Shown piece after piece: positions 51,963 through 60,958 of a stretch of DNA of 64,000 nucleotides. The DNA is taken from assembly GCF_000092845.1 (NCBI RefSeq), contig NC_014150.1:1116001-1180000 (forward strand), written 5' to 3'. A program made the position numbers and the translations under genes. The notes under the pieces are model-generated. The model worked only from the letters and a program-made list of their open reading frames with translations, had not been told where the DNA came from and did not search any database. Positions within the stretch are counted from its first letter, which is position 1; each line of letters begins with the position of its first letter. This stretch comes from Brachyspira murdochii DSM 12563. Its GTDB lineage: Bacteria; Spirochaetota; Brachyspiria; Brachyspirales; Brachyspiraceae.

Positions 51963-53510
51963 ATGAGAAAACAATTTATATTTGCATTCATATTGATTAC
52001 AGTTATTTTATTTTCATTTTCTTGTTCATCTTCCAAAAAAACTGGAAATACTGGAACTCTTACTATAATACACATGAATGATACACATGGTAAAGATGAA
52101 GAAGAAAGAGTTGTAAACAAAGAAGTAAACCCGCCTGAAACTAATTATATGTACGGAGCTGCAAGAAGAGCTTCTTACATAAAACAAGTAAAATCTACCA
52201 ATAATAATGTATTAGTTCTTCATGCTGGAGATACTATCACTGGAAGCGTTTATTCTACAGTATTTCAGGGAAGAGATGAAGCAGATATAATGAATATGAT
52301 TGGTGTAGATGCTGTAACTGTGGGAAATCACTTTATAGATTACGGACTCGATAATTTTACAGAAATAATGAAAGAAAGAAAATTTCCAACACTTTCTATC
52401 AACATAAAAAATAAAACTGATAATAGTTATTATGCTAAGCCTTATATAGTTACAAATGTTAATGGTCTTAATGTTGCTGTAATAGGGGTAACAACTACAG
52501 AGCCTGTTTATAGTTCTTCAAGTGTAAAAGATTTAGTATTTGAAGAAGAAATACAGGCATTAAAAAACTTTATAAAATCAACCCCTCTTAATACCACTAA
52601 TGATGTTACAATATTATTAAGTCATATAGGCTATGAAATGGATAAAAAAGTGGCAGAGGCCATGCCTAATACATTTGATATAATAATAGGCGGACACAGT
52701 CATACAGAACTTGAGGAAGCTGATATTGTAAATGGTACACCTATAGTGCAGACCGGCTGTTATGGAAAGTATTTAGGAGATATTAATTTAAGCGTTAGTA
52801 ATGGAACTGTAAATAGTTTTGATTATAAATTGGTATTGATGGATCAGAATATAGAACAGGATAAAGATATGCTTGCATTTATTGATGAGATGAAAGGTAC
52901 TGTTGATAAAGAGTTTAATGTAAGAATAGGTACTTTGCCTGTTGAACTTCCTCAAGACGGAATAAGAACTAATTCTATGGCTATAGGAAATTTTGCCTGC
53001 GATTTGGTGCTTGATTCTTATGATAATATAGATATAGCCATAGTAAACTCAGGGGCATTAAGAACATCTCTTCCTTCAGGAGATATCACATTAGGAAAAA
53101 TACAAAATGAATTCTTCCCTTTTAATAATCAGGCTGTAACTCTTTCATTAAACGGTAAAGATTTGCTTGATATGATAAAAATATCTGCTAAAAAGATAGG
53201 AAGCGGAGGTTTTCTTCAGTATTCAAGGGGTGTTGAAATAGTATATAACGCTCGGGGAGAATTAATATCTGCCAAACTAAACGGAGAGGATATAACAGAA
53301 AATAAAGATTATAATATAGTAATGTCTGATTATATTTTAGACGGCGGAGACGGATATATTGACAGCGAAAATAATCCTATAGGAAGAAAAGGAAAAAATA
53401 TTATCATAACTGGAAATGATATAAGAGATGCTCTAATATCACAGATAAAAAAACTTGATAATATACCAGCAGATTATATAGATGAAAAACCTAGAGTAAT
53501 ATTTGAATAA
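51963..53510 (+). CDS. 5'-nucleotidase/UDP-sugar hydrolase family lipoprotein
   Basis: 515 residues from the ATG at 51963 (AAGGAG upstream); five codons of longer ORF are dropped. Signal peptide with lipobox SFSC. The metallophosphatase domain shows HMNDTHG, HAGDTITGS, GNHFIDYG, LLSHIGYEMD and GGHSHT, the full metal-ligand set. The C-terminal substrate domain has NSGALRTSLPSGDITLG and NEFFPFNN. It hydrolyses extracytoplasmic nucleotides to nucleosides, which could feed the nucleoside importer encoded in this window. It is divergent from sagB. Confidence 0.92.
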   Translation: MRKQFIFAFILITVILFSFSCSSSKKTGNTGTLTIIHMNDTHGKDEEERVVNKEVNPPETNYMYGAARRASYIKQVKSTNNNVLVLHAGDTITGSVYSTVFQGRDEADIMNMIGVDAVTVGNHFIDYGLDNFTEIMKERKFPTLSINIKNKTDNSYYAKPYIVTNVNGLNVAVIGVTTTEPVYSSSSVKDLVFEEEIQALKNFIKSTPLNTTNDVTILLSHIGYEMDKKVAEAMPNTFDIIIGGHSHTELEEADIVNGTPIVQTGCYGKYLGDINLSVSNGTVNSFDYKLVLMDQNIEQDKDMLAFIDEMKGTVDKEFNVRIGTLPVELPQDGIRTNSMAIGNFACDLVLDSYDNIDIAIVNSGALRTSLPSGDITLGKIQNEFFPFNNQAVTLSLNGKDLLDMIKISAKKIGSGGFLQYSRGVEIVYNARGELISAKLNGEDITENKDYNIVMSDYILDGGDGYIDSENNPIGRKGKNIIITGNDIRDALISQIKKLDNIPADYIDEKPRVIFE

Positions 53511-53527
53511 AAACTTAAATAAAAATA

Positions 53528-53558
53528 AGAGCCTAATTTTATAATTAGGCTCTTTTTA
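53528..53558 (+). terminator. Rho-independent terminator after the 5'-nucleotidase gene
   Basis: AGAGCCTAATT-TTAT-AATTAGGCTCT followed by a T run; perfect 11-bp stem, 17 bases past the stop. Confidence 0.93.
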
Positions 53559-53573
53559 TTAAAAAAAATAAAA

Positions 53574-54002
53574 TTATTTTTTAAATAAATGCATATAAGG
53601 AGCATTCATTATCTCGGCAAGCATCATAGCAGAAAAATTAGCCTCTTCTCTGTTATAATCAGCCCCATTATCCAAAAGTATTTTAATAACTTCTTCCGGC
53701 TGGTTTTTAATAATTGCCAAATGAAGCGGGCTTACTCCTCTTTCGTTAATAGCATTAACATCGGCTCCTTTAGCAATCAATGCAGATACAACATCAGGAC
53801 TAGCTATTTGAACCGCCAAATGAAGACAGCTTATTTTATTGTCAGCATAATTAACCTCTTCCTCTGTACTTTTATCTATAATCTCCAATACCTTTTCAAC
53901 ATTTTCCTTCATGTTAAAATTTTCATCGTCTTTCTTCTTTAATATTTTTGAAAGTAAATCATATAGCTTAGATCTTTTGTACAAATTAGCATTAATAGCC
54001 AT
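53574..54002 (-). CDS. Small ankyrin-repeat protein
   Basis: 142 residues, no signal peptide, so cytoplasmic. About three ankyrin repeats: ISCLHLAVQIASPDVVSALIAKGADVNAI, GVSPLHLAIIKNQPEEVIKILLDNGADYN and a final degenerate one. The first 60 residues are basic and helical. It likely mediates a protein contact; no partner is suggested by the neighbours. Confidence 0.82.
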   Translation of the reverse strand: MAINANLYKRSKLYDLLSKILKKKDDENFNMKENVEKVLEIIDKSTEEEVNYADNKISCLHLAVQIASPDVVSALIAKGADVNAINERGVSPLHLAIIKNQPEEVIKILLDNGADYNREEANFSAMMLAEIMNAPYMHLFKK

Positions 54003-54124
54003 TAAACAAACCCCATCATTTAGTGTTTTATTATTATAATATAAACTTAAAATTCTTGCAATAATAATACAAATAAAGCAAAATAAGAATTTTGCTATTT
54101 TAATTTATATATTCTGTAAATATA

Positions 54125-54907
54125 TTATTTTTCTCTCTCTTGTTTTTTATATTCATTCCAAAGATTATCCATCTCATCTAATGACATATCTTCAAGTTTT
54201 TTATTCATATCATATGCTTTTCTTTCAACATAATTAAATCTTCTTCTAAATTTTTCATTAACTTTTATTAAAGAGTTCACCGGATTGATTTTATTCATAC
54301 GAGCAAAATCAAGAACTGTCATAATTAAATCTCCTATTTCCTCTTCCAGATGCTCTTTATCTTTTTCATTATAAGCCTCTTTAACTTCCGAAAGTTCTTC
54401 ATCTATCTTTGCAAGCGAATCATCAATATTTTTATATTCAAATCCTACACCAGCAGCCTTTTTCATCATCTTATAAGATTTTTCCATTATGGGAAGTGAT
54501 TTAGGAATACCATCAAGAACGCTTTTAAAACCTGAATTATTTTTCTCTGTTTGTTTTATTTTATCCCATTGTTTAAGTATCCCCTCAACATCTTTAACAT
54601 CACTGTCCCCAAATACATGAGGGTGTCTTCTTATAAGTTTTTCATTAATATTTTTGCAAACATCATCTATATTAAATTGATTTTCATCTCTTGCAAGCTC
54701 AGAAAAAAATACTACATGCAAAAGCACATCTCCAAGCTCTTCTTTTATATTCTCATAATCCTTGTTGTTTATAGCCTCTACAAGCTCATAAGATTCTTCC
54801 AAAAAACATGGGATTAAACTTTCAAAAGTCTGTTCTCTATCCCAAGCACAGCCGTTTTCTCCTCGTAATCTTTTTATTATAGATACCAATTCTTCAAATG
54901 AATTCAT
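54125..54907 (-). CDS. mazG: Nucleoside triphosphate pyrophosphohydrolase
   Basis: 260 residues with two tandem MazG domains. CAWDREQTFESLIPCFLEESYELVEAI and EELGDVLLHVVFFSELA form the first metal site (ExxE...ExxD); EELSEVKEAYNEKD and EEIGDLIMTVLDFAR form the second, catalytic in E. coli. RRHPHVFGD is a family hallmark. It hydrolyses non-canonical or excess NTPs to NMPs. It is downstream of the two small membrane proteins. Confidence 0.95.
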   Translation of the reverse strand: MNSFEELVSIIKRLRGENGCAWDREQTFESLIPCFLEESYELVEAINNKDYENIKEELGDVLLHVVFFSELARDENQFNIDDVCKNINEKLIRRHPHVFGDSDVKDVEGILKQWDKIKQTEKNNSGFKSVLDGIPKSLPIMEKSYKMMKKAAGVGFEYKNIDDSLAKIDEELSEVKEAYNEKDKEHLEEEIGDLIMTVLDFARMNKINPVNSLIKVNEKFRRRFNYVERKAYDMNKKLEDMSLDEMDNLWNEYKKQEREK

Positions 54908-54925
54908 AATTTTAACCCTATATAT

Positions 54926-55435
54926 TTAATTGATTTTCGATCTTTTCATATAATTAATTCTCTTTGGTTCTAATATAGCGTTATATATTACAGCATTCTT
55001 TATGTCTAATGAAGAGAGCATATGATTAACATGAGTTTTATTTTCTGATACTTTAAAATCATTATTACTTACATCTTCTTTTATATTATTAATTTTAGAT
55101 ATTTTAGAATTATATTTTTGCTGAAGTTCTAATATTTCTCTGTCATTATTTGAAATTTCATAATTAGTTGTATATACATTTTGATGTTCAGTATTTTTTC
55201 TCAAACTATCTTCACTGTAATTTTTTAAAGATTCCATATTTTTTTTAAGTTCTTTGAATATTTCCTCTTCATTATTATTAATTTTTTTATGAGTATAAGT
55301 TTTTTTATTATTATTTTTCACTGTATTTTTTGATTTAGGTTTTGTATTTTCTTTATTCTTTTTATTGGCTTTTTGTACAAGAGATACTATAGCCCATATT
55401 ATACCTATTATTATATATATAACTAATTCTGACAT
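54926..55435 (-). CDS. Membrane-anchored protein with coiled-coil tail, function unknown
   Basis: 169 residues from the ATG at 55435 (AAGGA upstream). One N-terminal helix (MSELVIYIIIGIIWAIVSLV) anchors it, then a Lys/Asn-rich cytoplasmic region with coiled-coil potential (EEIFKELKKNMESLKNYSEDSL, DREILELQQKYNSKISKI). The last 35 residues, LSSLDIKNAVIYNAILEPKRINY, are the most ordered looking and could be a binding motif. I do not recognise a family. The 45-residue membrane protein gene ends 14 bases upstream. Confidence 0.65.
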   Translation of the reverse strand: MSELVIYIIIGIIWAIVSLVQKANKKNKENTKPKSKNTVKNNNKKTYTHKKINNNEEEIFKELKKNMESLKNYSEDSLRKNTEHQNVYTTNYEISNNDREILELQQKYNSKISKINNIKEDVSNNDFKVSENKTHVNHMLSSLDIKNAVIYNAILEPKRINYMKRSKIN

Positions 55436-55449
55436 AAAAATCCTTATTA

Positions 55450-55587
55450 TCAAATATCTTTTTCATCATTATTATTTGTATTTTCTTTTTTATCTTTTTC
55501 TGCTCTGTTATTAACTATTCTAGTTGTAATAGAATATACAGCAAGAAGCACAAAGCCAATAATTAATAATATATTTATATGCGACAT
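55450..55587 (-). CDS. Small single-pass membrane protein (45 residues)
   Basis: ATG at 55587, stop at 55450. The product has an N-terminal helix (INILLIIGFVLLAVYSITTRIV) and a charged tail (EKDKKENTNNNDEKDI). A weak site, AGTGAG, precedes the ATG. Its stop is 14 bases from the next gene start, whose Shine-Dalgarno lies in the gap; that tight spacing and the hydrophobic helix argue that it is real. Function unknown; it may pair with the neighbouring membrane protein. Confidence 0.55.
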   Translation of the reverse strand: MSHINILLIIGFVLLAVYSITTRIVNNRAEKDKKENTNNNDEKDI

Positions 55588-55669
55588 ATTAACACTCACT
55601 TAATAATATTATTTATAATGCTTTATAGTTTAATATATAATTGCATTAATTTCAAGTTATAAAAAACAA

Positions 55670-55702
55670 AAAGGCGAAGTACATAATAAATACTCCGCCT
55701 TT
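55670..55702 (-). terminator. Rho-independent terminator after the FlaA-family operon
   Basis: Minus-strand AAAGGCGGAGTA pairs with TACTTCGCCTTT (one G-T pair) and runs into TTTTGTTTTTT; 25 bases past the stop. Confidence 0.9.
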
Positions 55703-55727
55703 AATATTCTCATTTGTTATTTAATTA

Positions 55728-56435
55728 TTACCAAGTGTCTAATGGATCATCTTCTTCTCTATAAGTTTCTAAGTACATATCTGTTTTAGCCATTAATTGA
55801 TCAAAATAGATATAGTATTTACCATAAGAATCTCTAGGATCAACTTTAACATGTATACCCATAAAGCTGATACCTTGTTCTACCTGACCTCTAAAATCTT
55901 CTTGTTTTATATTAGCAGGAACTTGAACAGTAATATTTTTCCAACCCATAAAGTTAAGAGCTTCATTACCAACAGCCTGAGGTTTTCCATTTATATCATA
56001 AACATAGAAACTCATTTTATTATTGTGGTTACGTCCTGCTACCCAAACGCTAATTTCTTTAGTATAACCCGGAATTTTAACTGGTCTAGGAGGAGTTACA
56101 GAGAACCAAGGATAACCAGTTCTGAAGTACTCTACTTTAGCACCCAAAATATATTTATTATTTTCAGCACCTTCAGCTACTACATCAGCAGGACCGCCTT
56201 CACGACGAATGATGCTAACTACACCGTAATCTCTAGGCATAGAAGCCTGCCAAGTATTAGCAAATTCAAAATCATCTATTAAGTAATTAGTAATAGCTTC
56301 AGTTACAAAATTGTTGCCATCTTCACCTTGCTGATTTTGAGTAGTTTGCTCACCTGTTTGAGCCGCATCTTGGGCAAACAACAAGAATGCAACAGTTAGA
56401 ATTAACATTGTTATCAAGATACTTAATCTTTTCAT
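55728..56435 (-). CDS. flaA: Flagellar filament outer layer protein (FlaA family, shorter paralogue)
   Basis: 235 residues with signal peptide (cleavage near LLFAQDA) and a single FlaA domain: YLIDDFEFANTWQASMP, GYPWFSVTPPRPVKIPGYTKEISVWVAGRNHNNKMSFYVYD, FMGWKNITVQVPANI and YYIYFDQLMAKTDMY. FlaA proteins are exported by Sec and sheath the FlaB core of periplasmic flagella. It is preceded by AAGGAGAAG and lies 24 bases after its paralogue, so both share the consensus promoter upstream. Paralogue numbering is not assigned. Confidence 0.88.
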   Translation of the reverse strand: MKRLSILITMLILTVAFLLFAQDAAQTGEQTTQNQQGEDGNNFVTEAITNYLIDDFEFANTWQASMPRDYGVVSIIRREGGPADVVAEGAENNKYILGAKVEYFRTGYPWFSVTPPRPVKIPGYTKEISVWVAGRNHNNKMSFYVYDINGKPQAVGNEALNFMGWKNITVQVPANIKQEDFRGQVEQGISFMGIHVKVDPRDSYGKYYIYFDQLMAKTDMYLETYREEDDPLDTW

Positions 56436-56459
56436 ATTATTCTTCTCCTTACTTATACC

Positions 56460-57296
56460 TTATTGTTGCGCTTCTTGTGGCTGTTCTGCAGTAGTATCTG
56501 CTTGAGCTGTACCGCCTTCTTCACCTACTACTTGAGCTCCACCTTCTGTATATTGTTCAGAAGATCTTCCGCCAACTTCCTGACCTAATGTAGTTTCAAT
56601 ATCTGAACCGTCATAAGCTTCTCTAAATGTATCTGTTACTGTTTGGAAGTAGTCCAATAAAACTACAAAGTTATCAGCTCTTTCCTCTGGTGATGACCAG
56701 AAACGGAAATTCATAAATCTTAAACCTTTTGCTCTAGGAACATAAGGTTCTTCTTGAGGAATGAAAGATGGTACTGCTGTACTCATATTTCTCCAACCGA
56801 TAAATCTGATTGAGCCTAAAGGTAATGTATAAGTATAACCGCGATAGTCTTCAAATAACATTTCCATAGTATAGTCATAGTTACCACCCCATACCCAAAC
56901 ATCAAAAGTCTGAGCTTTTCCCGGTATGATTTTTTGTACTGTTGGAACTAAGTCAAAGAAGTTATAAGATTTTCTGAAAAAAGAAACACTTACTGATAAT
57001 GAATTAGTTGAATTATAACTTTGGTTACCCATACCATATGGTTTTGTAGCGAACAATCTCATATTAGGATACTTCATTACAACACCATTTTCATTTGTTC
57101 TATCACCTCTAAACATAAAACGGCTAGCATTTGATATAGGCTGCCATTCATCTAATGTTTCAAAGTTGTAAAGTAGTCTAGTCTCCATGTAAACACTAGA
57201 AGTTTGTCCATAAACAGCAAATGAACTTATGCTTATGAATAGACAAATGATTATGAGGTAGCGAGAAAAATCTCTCGTACTTCTATAGAATTTCAT
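56460..57296 (-). CDS. flaA: Flagellar filament outer layer protein (FlaA family, longer paralogue)
   Basis: 278 residues. Signal peptide up to about FAVYGQ. The FlaA domain shows RLLYNFETLDEWQPIS, IPGKAQTFDVWVWGGNYDYTMEMLFEDYRGY, FIGWRNMSTAVPSFIPQ and FVVLLDYFQTVTDTF, aligned block for block with the shorter paralogue. The C-terminal 45 residues are a low-complexity Gly/Glu/Gln/Ala tail (GGAQVVGEEGGTAQADTTAE), not found in the paralogue. A very strong Shine-Dalgarno (AAGGAGAGTG) and a consensus promoter suggest high expression. Confidence 0.88.
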   Translation of the reverse strand: MKFYRSTRDFSRYLIIICLFISISSFAVYGQTSSVYMETRLLYNFETLDEWQPISNASRFMFRGDRTNENGVVMKYPNMRLFATKPYGMGNQSYNSTNSLSVSVSFFRKSYNFFDLVPTVQKIIPGKAQTFDVWVWGGNYDYTMEMLFEDYRGYTYTLPLGSIRFIGWRNMSTAVPSFIPQEEPYVPRAKGLRFMNFRFWSSPEERADNFVVLLDYFQTVTDTFREAYDGSDIETTLGQEVGGRSSEQYTEGGAQVVGEEGGTAQADTTAEQPQEAQQ

Positions 57297-57320
57297 AGCG
57301 CACTCTCCTTAATATTTATA

Positions 57321-57348
57321 GCTAAGCAATTATATCCAATAACTTAGC
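57321..57348 (-). promoter_or_regulatory. Leader hairpin in the FlaA mRNA
   Basis: GCTAAG and CTTAGC form a 6-bp stem in the 5' leader, between the start site and the Shine-Dalgarno. It may stabilise the mRNA or tune translation. Confidence 0.4.
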
Positions 57349-57351
57349 ACC

Positions 57352-57380
57352 ATTATATTATAATCAACAAAAATTGTCAA
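57352..57380 (-). promoter_or_regulatory. Perfect sigma-70 promoter of the FlaA operon
   Basis: Minus-strand TTGACA (57380-57375), 17-base spacer, TATAAT (57357-57352): full consensus. No sigma-28 type element was needed to explain it. Confidence 0.85.
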
Positions 57381-57524
57381 CTATAAAATATAAAATTCTC
57401 ATACTATTATATCGATATAATGCCTATATTATTTTAGGAAATAATTATTTAAATTTGATTAAAATTCATATTATGGTAATATTATTTTATAATTTTTTTA
57501 AATAATAAAATAAAATAATAAAAA

Positions 57525-58208
57525 ATGAGATTAAACAAATATATAGCATCATTAAATATTGCAAGCAGAAGAGAAGCTGACAAACTTATTCAAAACGGAA
57601 ACGTTAAAATAAATGGAATAGTAAATACAAATCCCGCATATCAGGTTTCTAATGATGATAAAGTAGAATGCGATATAAATGAATACAAAAAAGATAAAAT
57701 ATATATAAAATTAAATAAGCCTAGAGGATATGTTGTGTCTTCAAATAAAAAAGAAGGAAAACCTATATACAGCCTCATAAAAAATGATTTTAATAATATA
57801 TATCCTGTAGGAAGACTTGATAAAGACAGCAGCGGACTTATAATACTAACTAATGACGGAGTTTTCAGCAGAAAAATTATAGGTGAAAATACAAACTGTA
57901 AAAAAGAATATTTTGTAAAAGTTAATGATAATATTCCGGATGGGGCTCTAAAAAAACTTGAATACGGAATATCTTTAGACGGACAAAAATTAAAACCTGC
58001 TGAAGTAAAAAGAATAAATAAAAACTCATTTCATATCATTCTTACAGAAGGAAAAAACAGACAAATCAGAAGAATGTGTCAAAAAATAGGTTTTGAAGTA
58101 ATAATACTAAAAAGATTAAGAATAGCTGATATATTATTAGATGATTTAAAAGAGGGAACATTCAAGCATCTTACAAAAAATGAAATAAACTCTGTATTAG
58201 ACAATTAG
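57525..58208 (+). CDS. RsuA/RluB family pseudouridine synthase
   Basis: 227 residues. An S4 RNA-binding domain (MRLNKYIASLNIASRREADKLIQNGNVKINGI) is followed by the catalytic domain with Asp in GRLDKDSSGLIILTND and the late motif EGKNRQIRRMC. It isomerises a uridine in rRNA; RluB (23S) is the likeliest relation but RsuA cannot be excluded. The AT-rich sequence before the ATG has no clear Shine-Dalgarno. Confidence 0.88.
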   Translation: MRLNKYIASLNIASRREADKLIQNGNVKINGIVNTNPAYQVSNDDKVECDINEYKKDKIYIKLNKPRGYVVSSNKKEGKPIYSLIKNDFNNIYPVGRLDKDSSGLIILTNDGVFSRKIIGENTNCKKEYFVKVNDNIPDGALKKLEYGISLDGQKLKPAEVKRINKNSFHIILTEGKNRQIRRMCQKIGFEVIILKRLRIADILLDDLKEGTFKHLTKNEINSVLDN

Positions 58209-58232
58209 TATGATTATATATTATATAATAAA

Positions 58233-58261
58233 TTGACAATTTTGTACGCTATATGTATAAT
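58233..58261 (+). promoter_or_regulatory. Perfect sigma-70 promoter (distal) upstream of the chemoreceptor
   Basis: TTGACA, 17-base spacer, TATAAT; full consensus, 158 bases before the chemoreceptor ATG. The transcribed leader is AT-rich with no gene seen. Confidence 0.75.
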
Positions 58262-58355
58262 TAATTAACATATATAAGTATTTAAATTATTTTTTTAAAT
58301 ATTTTTTTATAAAAATCAAATATATTTTACTATATTCTTATTTTATTAAATATAA

Positions 58356-58383
58356 TTGACACAAAAAATTTTTTTTATATACT
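58356..58383 (+). promoter_or_regulatory. Proximal chemoreceptor promoter
   Basis: TTGACA, 16-base spacer, TATACT, 36 bases before the ATG. The TTG of the -35 box is what opens the longer reading frame, so that frame is not translated from there. Confidence 0.7.
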
Positions 58384-58418
58384 TTCTACTTGGAGAATTT
58401 ATTTTTAAGGCTATTTTT

Positions 58419-60224
58419 ATGAAAAACAACAGAATACTATTATTAAAATTGATTATCCCTTTTGCTGTCTTCTTAATTGCAGCATATATTGTTATGTTTT
58501 TTGCTTATAAAACTGTATATACCAATGAATTTATAAAAAATACATTGGTAGAGATGGATAATACTGAATTAGTAATATCAACAGAAATGGAAAAAGTATA
58601 TGATGTAATGTACACATTAAGAGGATATTTTGGAGCAAACGAAAACTCATTTACAAGTATAAGAAGAACTTTAGAAAGCATATTAAAATCAAATAAAAAT
58701 ATATATGATATACTATACGGAAATGAAATACCATACAGAGATGGAGGACTTTTTGTTAATGGAATAAGTCCTTATCCTGATACTTATGATCAAACTTCAA
58801 GACTATGGTATAAAGGGGCTCTTACTAAAAATGGTATATTTATTACAGAGCCGTATGTTGATGCAAATACTGGGGGAATATGTATAACATTGGCATTAGC
58901 TGTATACACTAATAATTCACTAAAAGGAGTTATAGGTATAGACTTCTTAGAAATGAATAATATATCAAAAAAAGTTATTAGCGAAAATCAGGTTAATATA
59001 ATGACTTCAGCAGGACTTTATATGTCGCATCAGAATAAAGACTATATATTTAATGACAATCATAATATATATCAGGAGCCTTTATTTAAAGATGCAAAAT
59101 CATTAGAAGACCCTAATAAAGCCATAATGCAGATAGTAGGAAATGAATGCTACACCATAAAACCATTAAGAGACACCCCTTATAAAATTGTAATACGAGG
59201 AAATATGGATGCTATAAATAATAGAATAAGAAATATCATGCTTGCATATCTTTTAGTTATTATTATTTTAATAGCAATACAAACAGCTTTAGCATTCTTT
59301 GTAGTTATACCTATATCTCAAATGCTTGATAAAGCTATGAACAGCATAGAACAAATGTCTAAAGGAAACTTTATTATAGACAGCCGAAATAATGAAAATA
59401 AAAATGATAAATCAGTCTCTTTAGTTTCTTATGTCAATAATATGAAAAATGCTATAGGAAATGTTGTATATAAACTTCAGTCAAATCTTAATACAATAAA
59501 TACTGAAATAGAAAGCATATCATCAAGCAGTGAATACTTATCTGACAGAACTAATACTCAGGCAGCTGCTATAGAAGAGCTTACTGGTTCAATGCAGTCT
59601 TTATCAAGTTCTATAAAAGAAATAAGCTCTAATTCATTAAATGCAAAAGATAAAAGCTCTAAAATAATGGAAACTACAACTAATGGTGTAGAAGCTGTTA
59701 ATGAAATATCTGCTCATATGCATGAGATATCTGAATCCAGTAAAAAAATATCTGAAATAACTAAACTTATACAATCTATTGCATTTCAAACCAACATACT
59801 TGCTCTAAATGCTGCTGTTGAGGCGGCAAGAGCTGGAGAACAGGGAAGAGGTTTTGCTATAGTTGCAAGTGAGGTAAGATCTTTAGCTCAGACTGTTAAT
59901 GAAGCTGCGAATAATATCACTTCTATTGTAGATGAAACTGTTAAAAGAGTAGAAATCGGAAATGAATCGGCAAATAAATCATCTTCTATACTAAATACTA
60001 TTAATGATTTGGTAAAAGAAATGGAAAATGAACTTCAGGATATATCTCAGTCTATAATGCAGGAAGAGGATGGAATAATACAAATGAATGCTGCTATAAA
60101 AGAATTAAATAATATCACTCAGGAAAACTCAAGTTTAGCTGCTCAAAACTCATCTTCAAGTTTGGAGATATCAAATATGAGTAAAGGTATTATTAATGAA
60201 ATAGAATATTTTAAAGTAAAATAA
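58419..60224 (+). CDS. Methyl-accepting chemotaxis protein
   Basis: 601 residues from the ATG at 58419 (TTAAGG upstream). One membrane helix near 8-28, a periplasmic dCache-type sensor (about 35-275: [46 protein letters not shown]), a second helix (about 280-305), HAMP, then the signalling hairpin with the tip [37 protein letters not shown]. The dCache YxxxxR-like (RLWY) and DxxTGG features suggest an amino-acid-type ligand; this is tentative. No C-terminal CheR-docking pentapeptide is seen. It is the kind of substrate CheB would act on. Confidence 0.93.
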   Translation: MKNNRILLLKLIIPFAVFLIAAYIVMFFAYKTVYTNEFIKNTLVEMDNTELVISTEMEKVYDVMYTLRGYFGANENSFTSIRRTLESILKSNKNIYDILYGNEIPYRDGGLFVNGISPYPDTYDQTSRLWYKGALTKNGIFITEPYVDANTGGICITLALAVYTNNSLKGVIGIDFLEMNNISKKVISENQVNIMTSAGLYMSHQNKDYIFNDNHNIYQEPLFKDAKSLEDPNKAIMQIVGNECYTIKPLRDTPYKIVIRGNMDAINNRIRNIMLAYLLVIIILIAIQTALAFFVVIPISQMLDKAMNSIEQMSKGNFIIDSRNNENKNDKSVSLVSYVNNMKNAIGNVVYKLQSNLNTINTEIESISSSSEYLSDRTNTQAAAIEELTGSMQSLSSSIKEISSNSLNAKDKSSKIMETTTNGVEAVNEISAHMHEISESSKKISEITKLIQSIAFQTNILALNAAVEAARAGEQGRGFAIVASEVRSLAQTVNEAANNITSIVDETVKRVEIGNESANKSSSILNTINDLVKEMENELQDISQSIMQEEDGIIQMNAAIKELNNITQENSSLAAQNSSSSLEISNMSKGIINEIEYFKVK

Positions 60225-60298
60225 AAAATGATTATTTTTTATTATTGCTAATAAAAATTATTATTTCTATTTATTATTAAGAAATGGAGATTTGATTT

Positions 60299-60931
60299 AT
60301 GTTTGAAATAGCAATCATTATGGCAGCATTGACCATACTAATAGTACTATTATTTATATTTGCATCTAAACAAAATAAAAAACATAATAACATAGAAGAA
60401 AAGCATAATAAGATAGAAATAGATGAAACAGAAGATGATGATAATATATTTACAATAAATGAAATCACGCAGCAAAGACTAAAATATATGGAAAGCGGAG
60501 AGATAAAAACAAAAAAAATTATGAATATAGAAGAAACTAAAATTTTTTACTCTATGGTTAAAATATTAAATGATTATAGTGTAAATCCTCAAGTGTCTTT
60601 TAGAGCTTTTCTGAAAGGAGAAGAAGATACCGATACTTGGAAAACTTTTAGAGATTTTTACTGTGATTTTCTAATAACACATAAAAAAGGAAATAAAATC
60701 AATGAACCTATTGCTGTTATAGAATATCATGGCGGCGGACACTTTGGAGATAGCGAAGAAAAAAAATATAAAGTAGAAAATAATGATTATGTTAGAGAAA
60801 AACTTTTTAGTAAAATAGGGCTTAAGTATTTTATAATAAAAGATTATTATATAAAAATGAACTCAGGATTGATAGATGAAGAAAAATTAAACGGATATTT
60901 AAATGATATAAATAAAGCTTTATCTAATTAA
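60299..60931 (+). CDS. Membrane-anchored DUF2726 protein, copy 1
   Basis: 210 residues. N-terminal helix (IAIIMAALTILIVLLFIFA), a Glu/Asp/Asn-rich linker and a C-terminal DUF2726 domain: KIMNIEETKIFYSMVKIL, then DFLITHKKGNKINEPIAVIEYHGGGHFGDSEE and KLFSKIGLKYFIIKDY. DUF2726 is an uncharacterised relative of restriction-endonuclease-like folds; D...EYHGG-H could be the active site. The central 91 bases (60637-60727) are identical to those of the downstream copy. GGAG lies upstream of the ATG. Confidence 0.75.
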   Translation: MFEIAIIMAALTILIVLLFIFASKQNKKHNNIEEKHNKIEIDETEDDDNIFTINEITQQRLKYMESGEIKTKKIMNIEETKIFYSMVKILNDYSVNPQVSFRAFLKGEEDTDTWKTFRDFYCDFLITHKKGNKINEPIAVIEYHGGGHFGDSEEKKYKVENNDYVREKLFSKIGLKYFIIKDYYIKMNSGLIDEEKLNGYLNDINKALSN

Positions 60932-60958
60932 AAATATATAAATAAAAAGAGGAAATTA

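Noticed and set aside
51963..53510. 5'-nucleotidase as part of the toxin cluster
   Set aside because: It is divergent, has its own promoter and terminator, and fits nucleotide scavenging; no sag-type cluster needs it.
58356..58418. N-terminal extension of the chemoreceptor from TTG at 58356
   Set aside because: That TTG is part of a consensus -35 box; the ATG at 58419 has a ribosome site and a proper N-terminal membrane helix.
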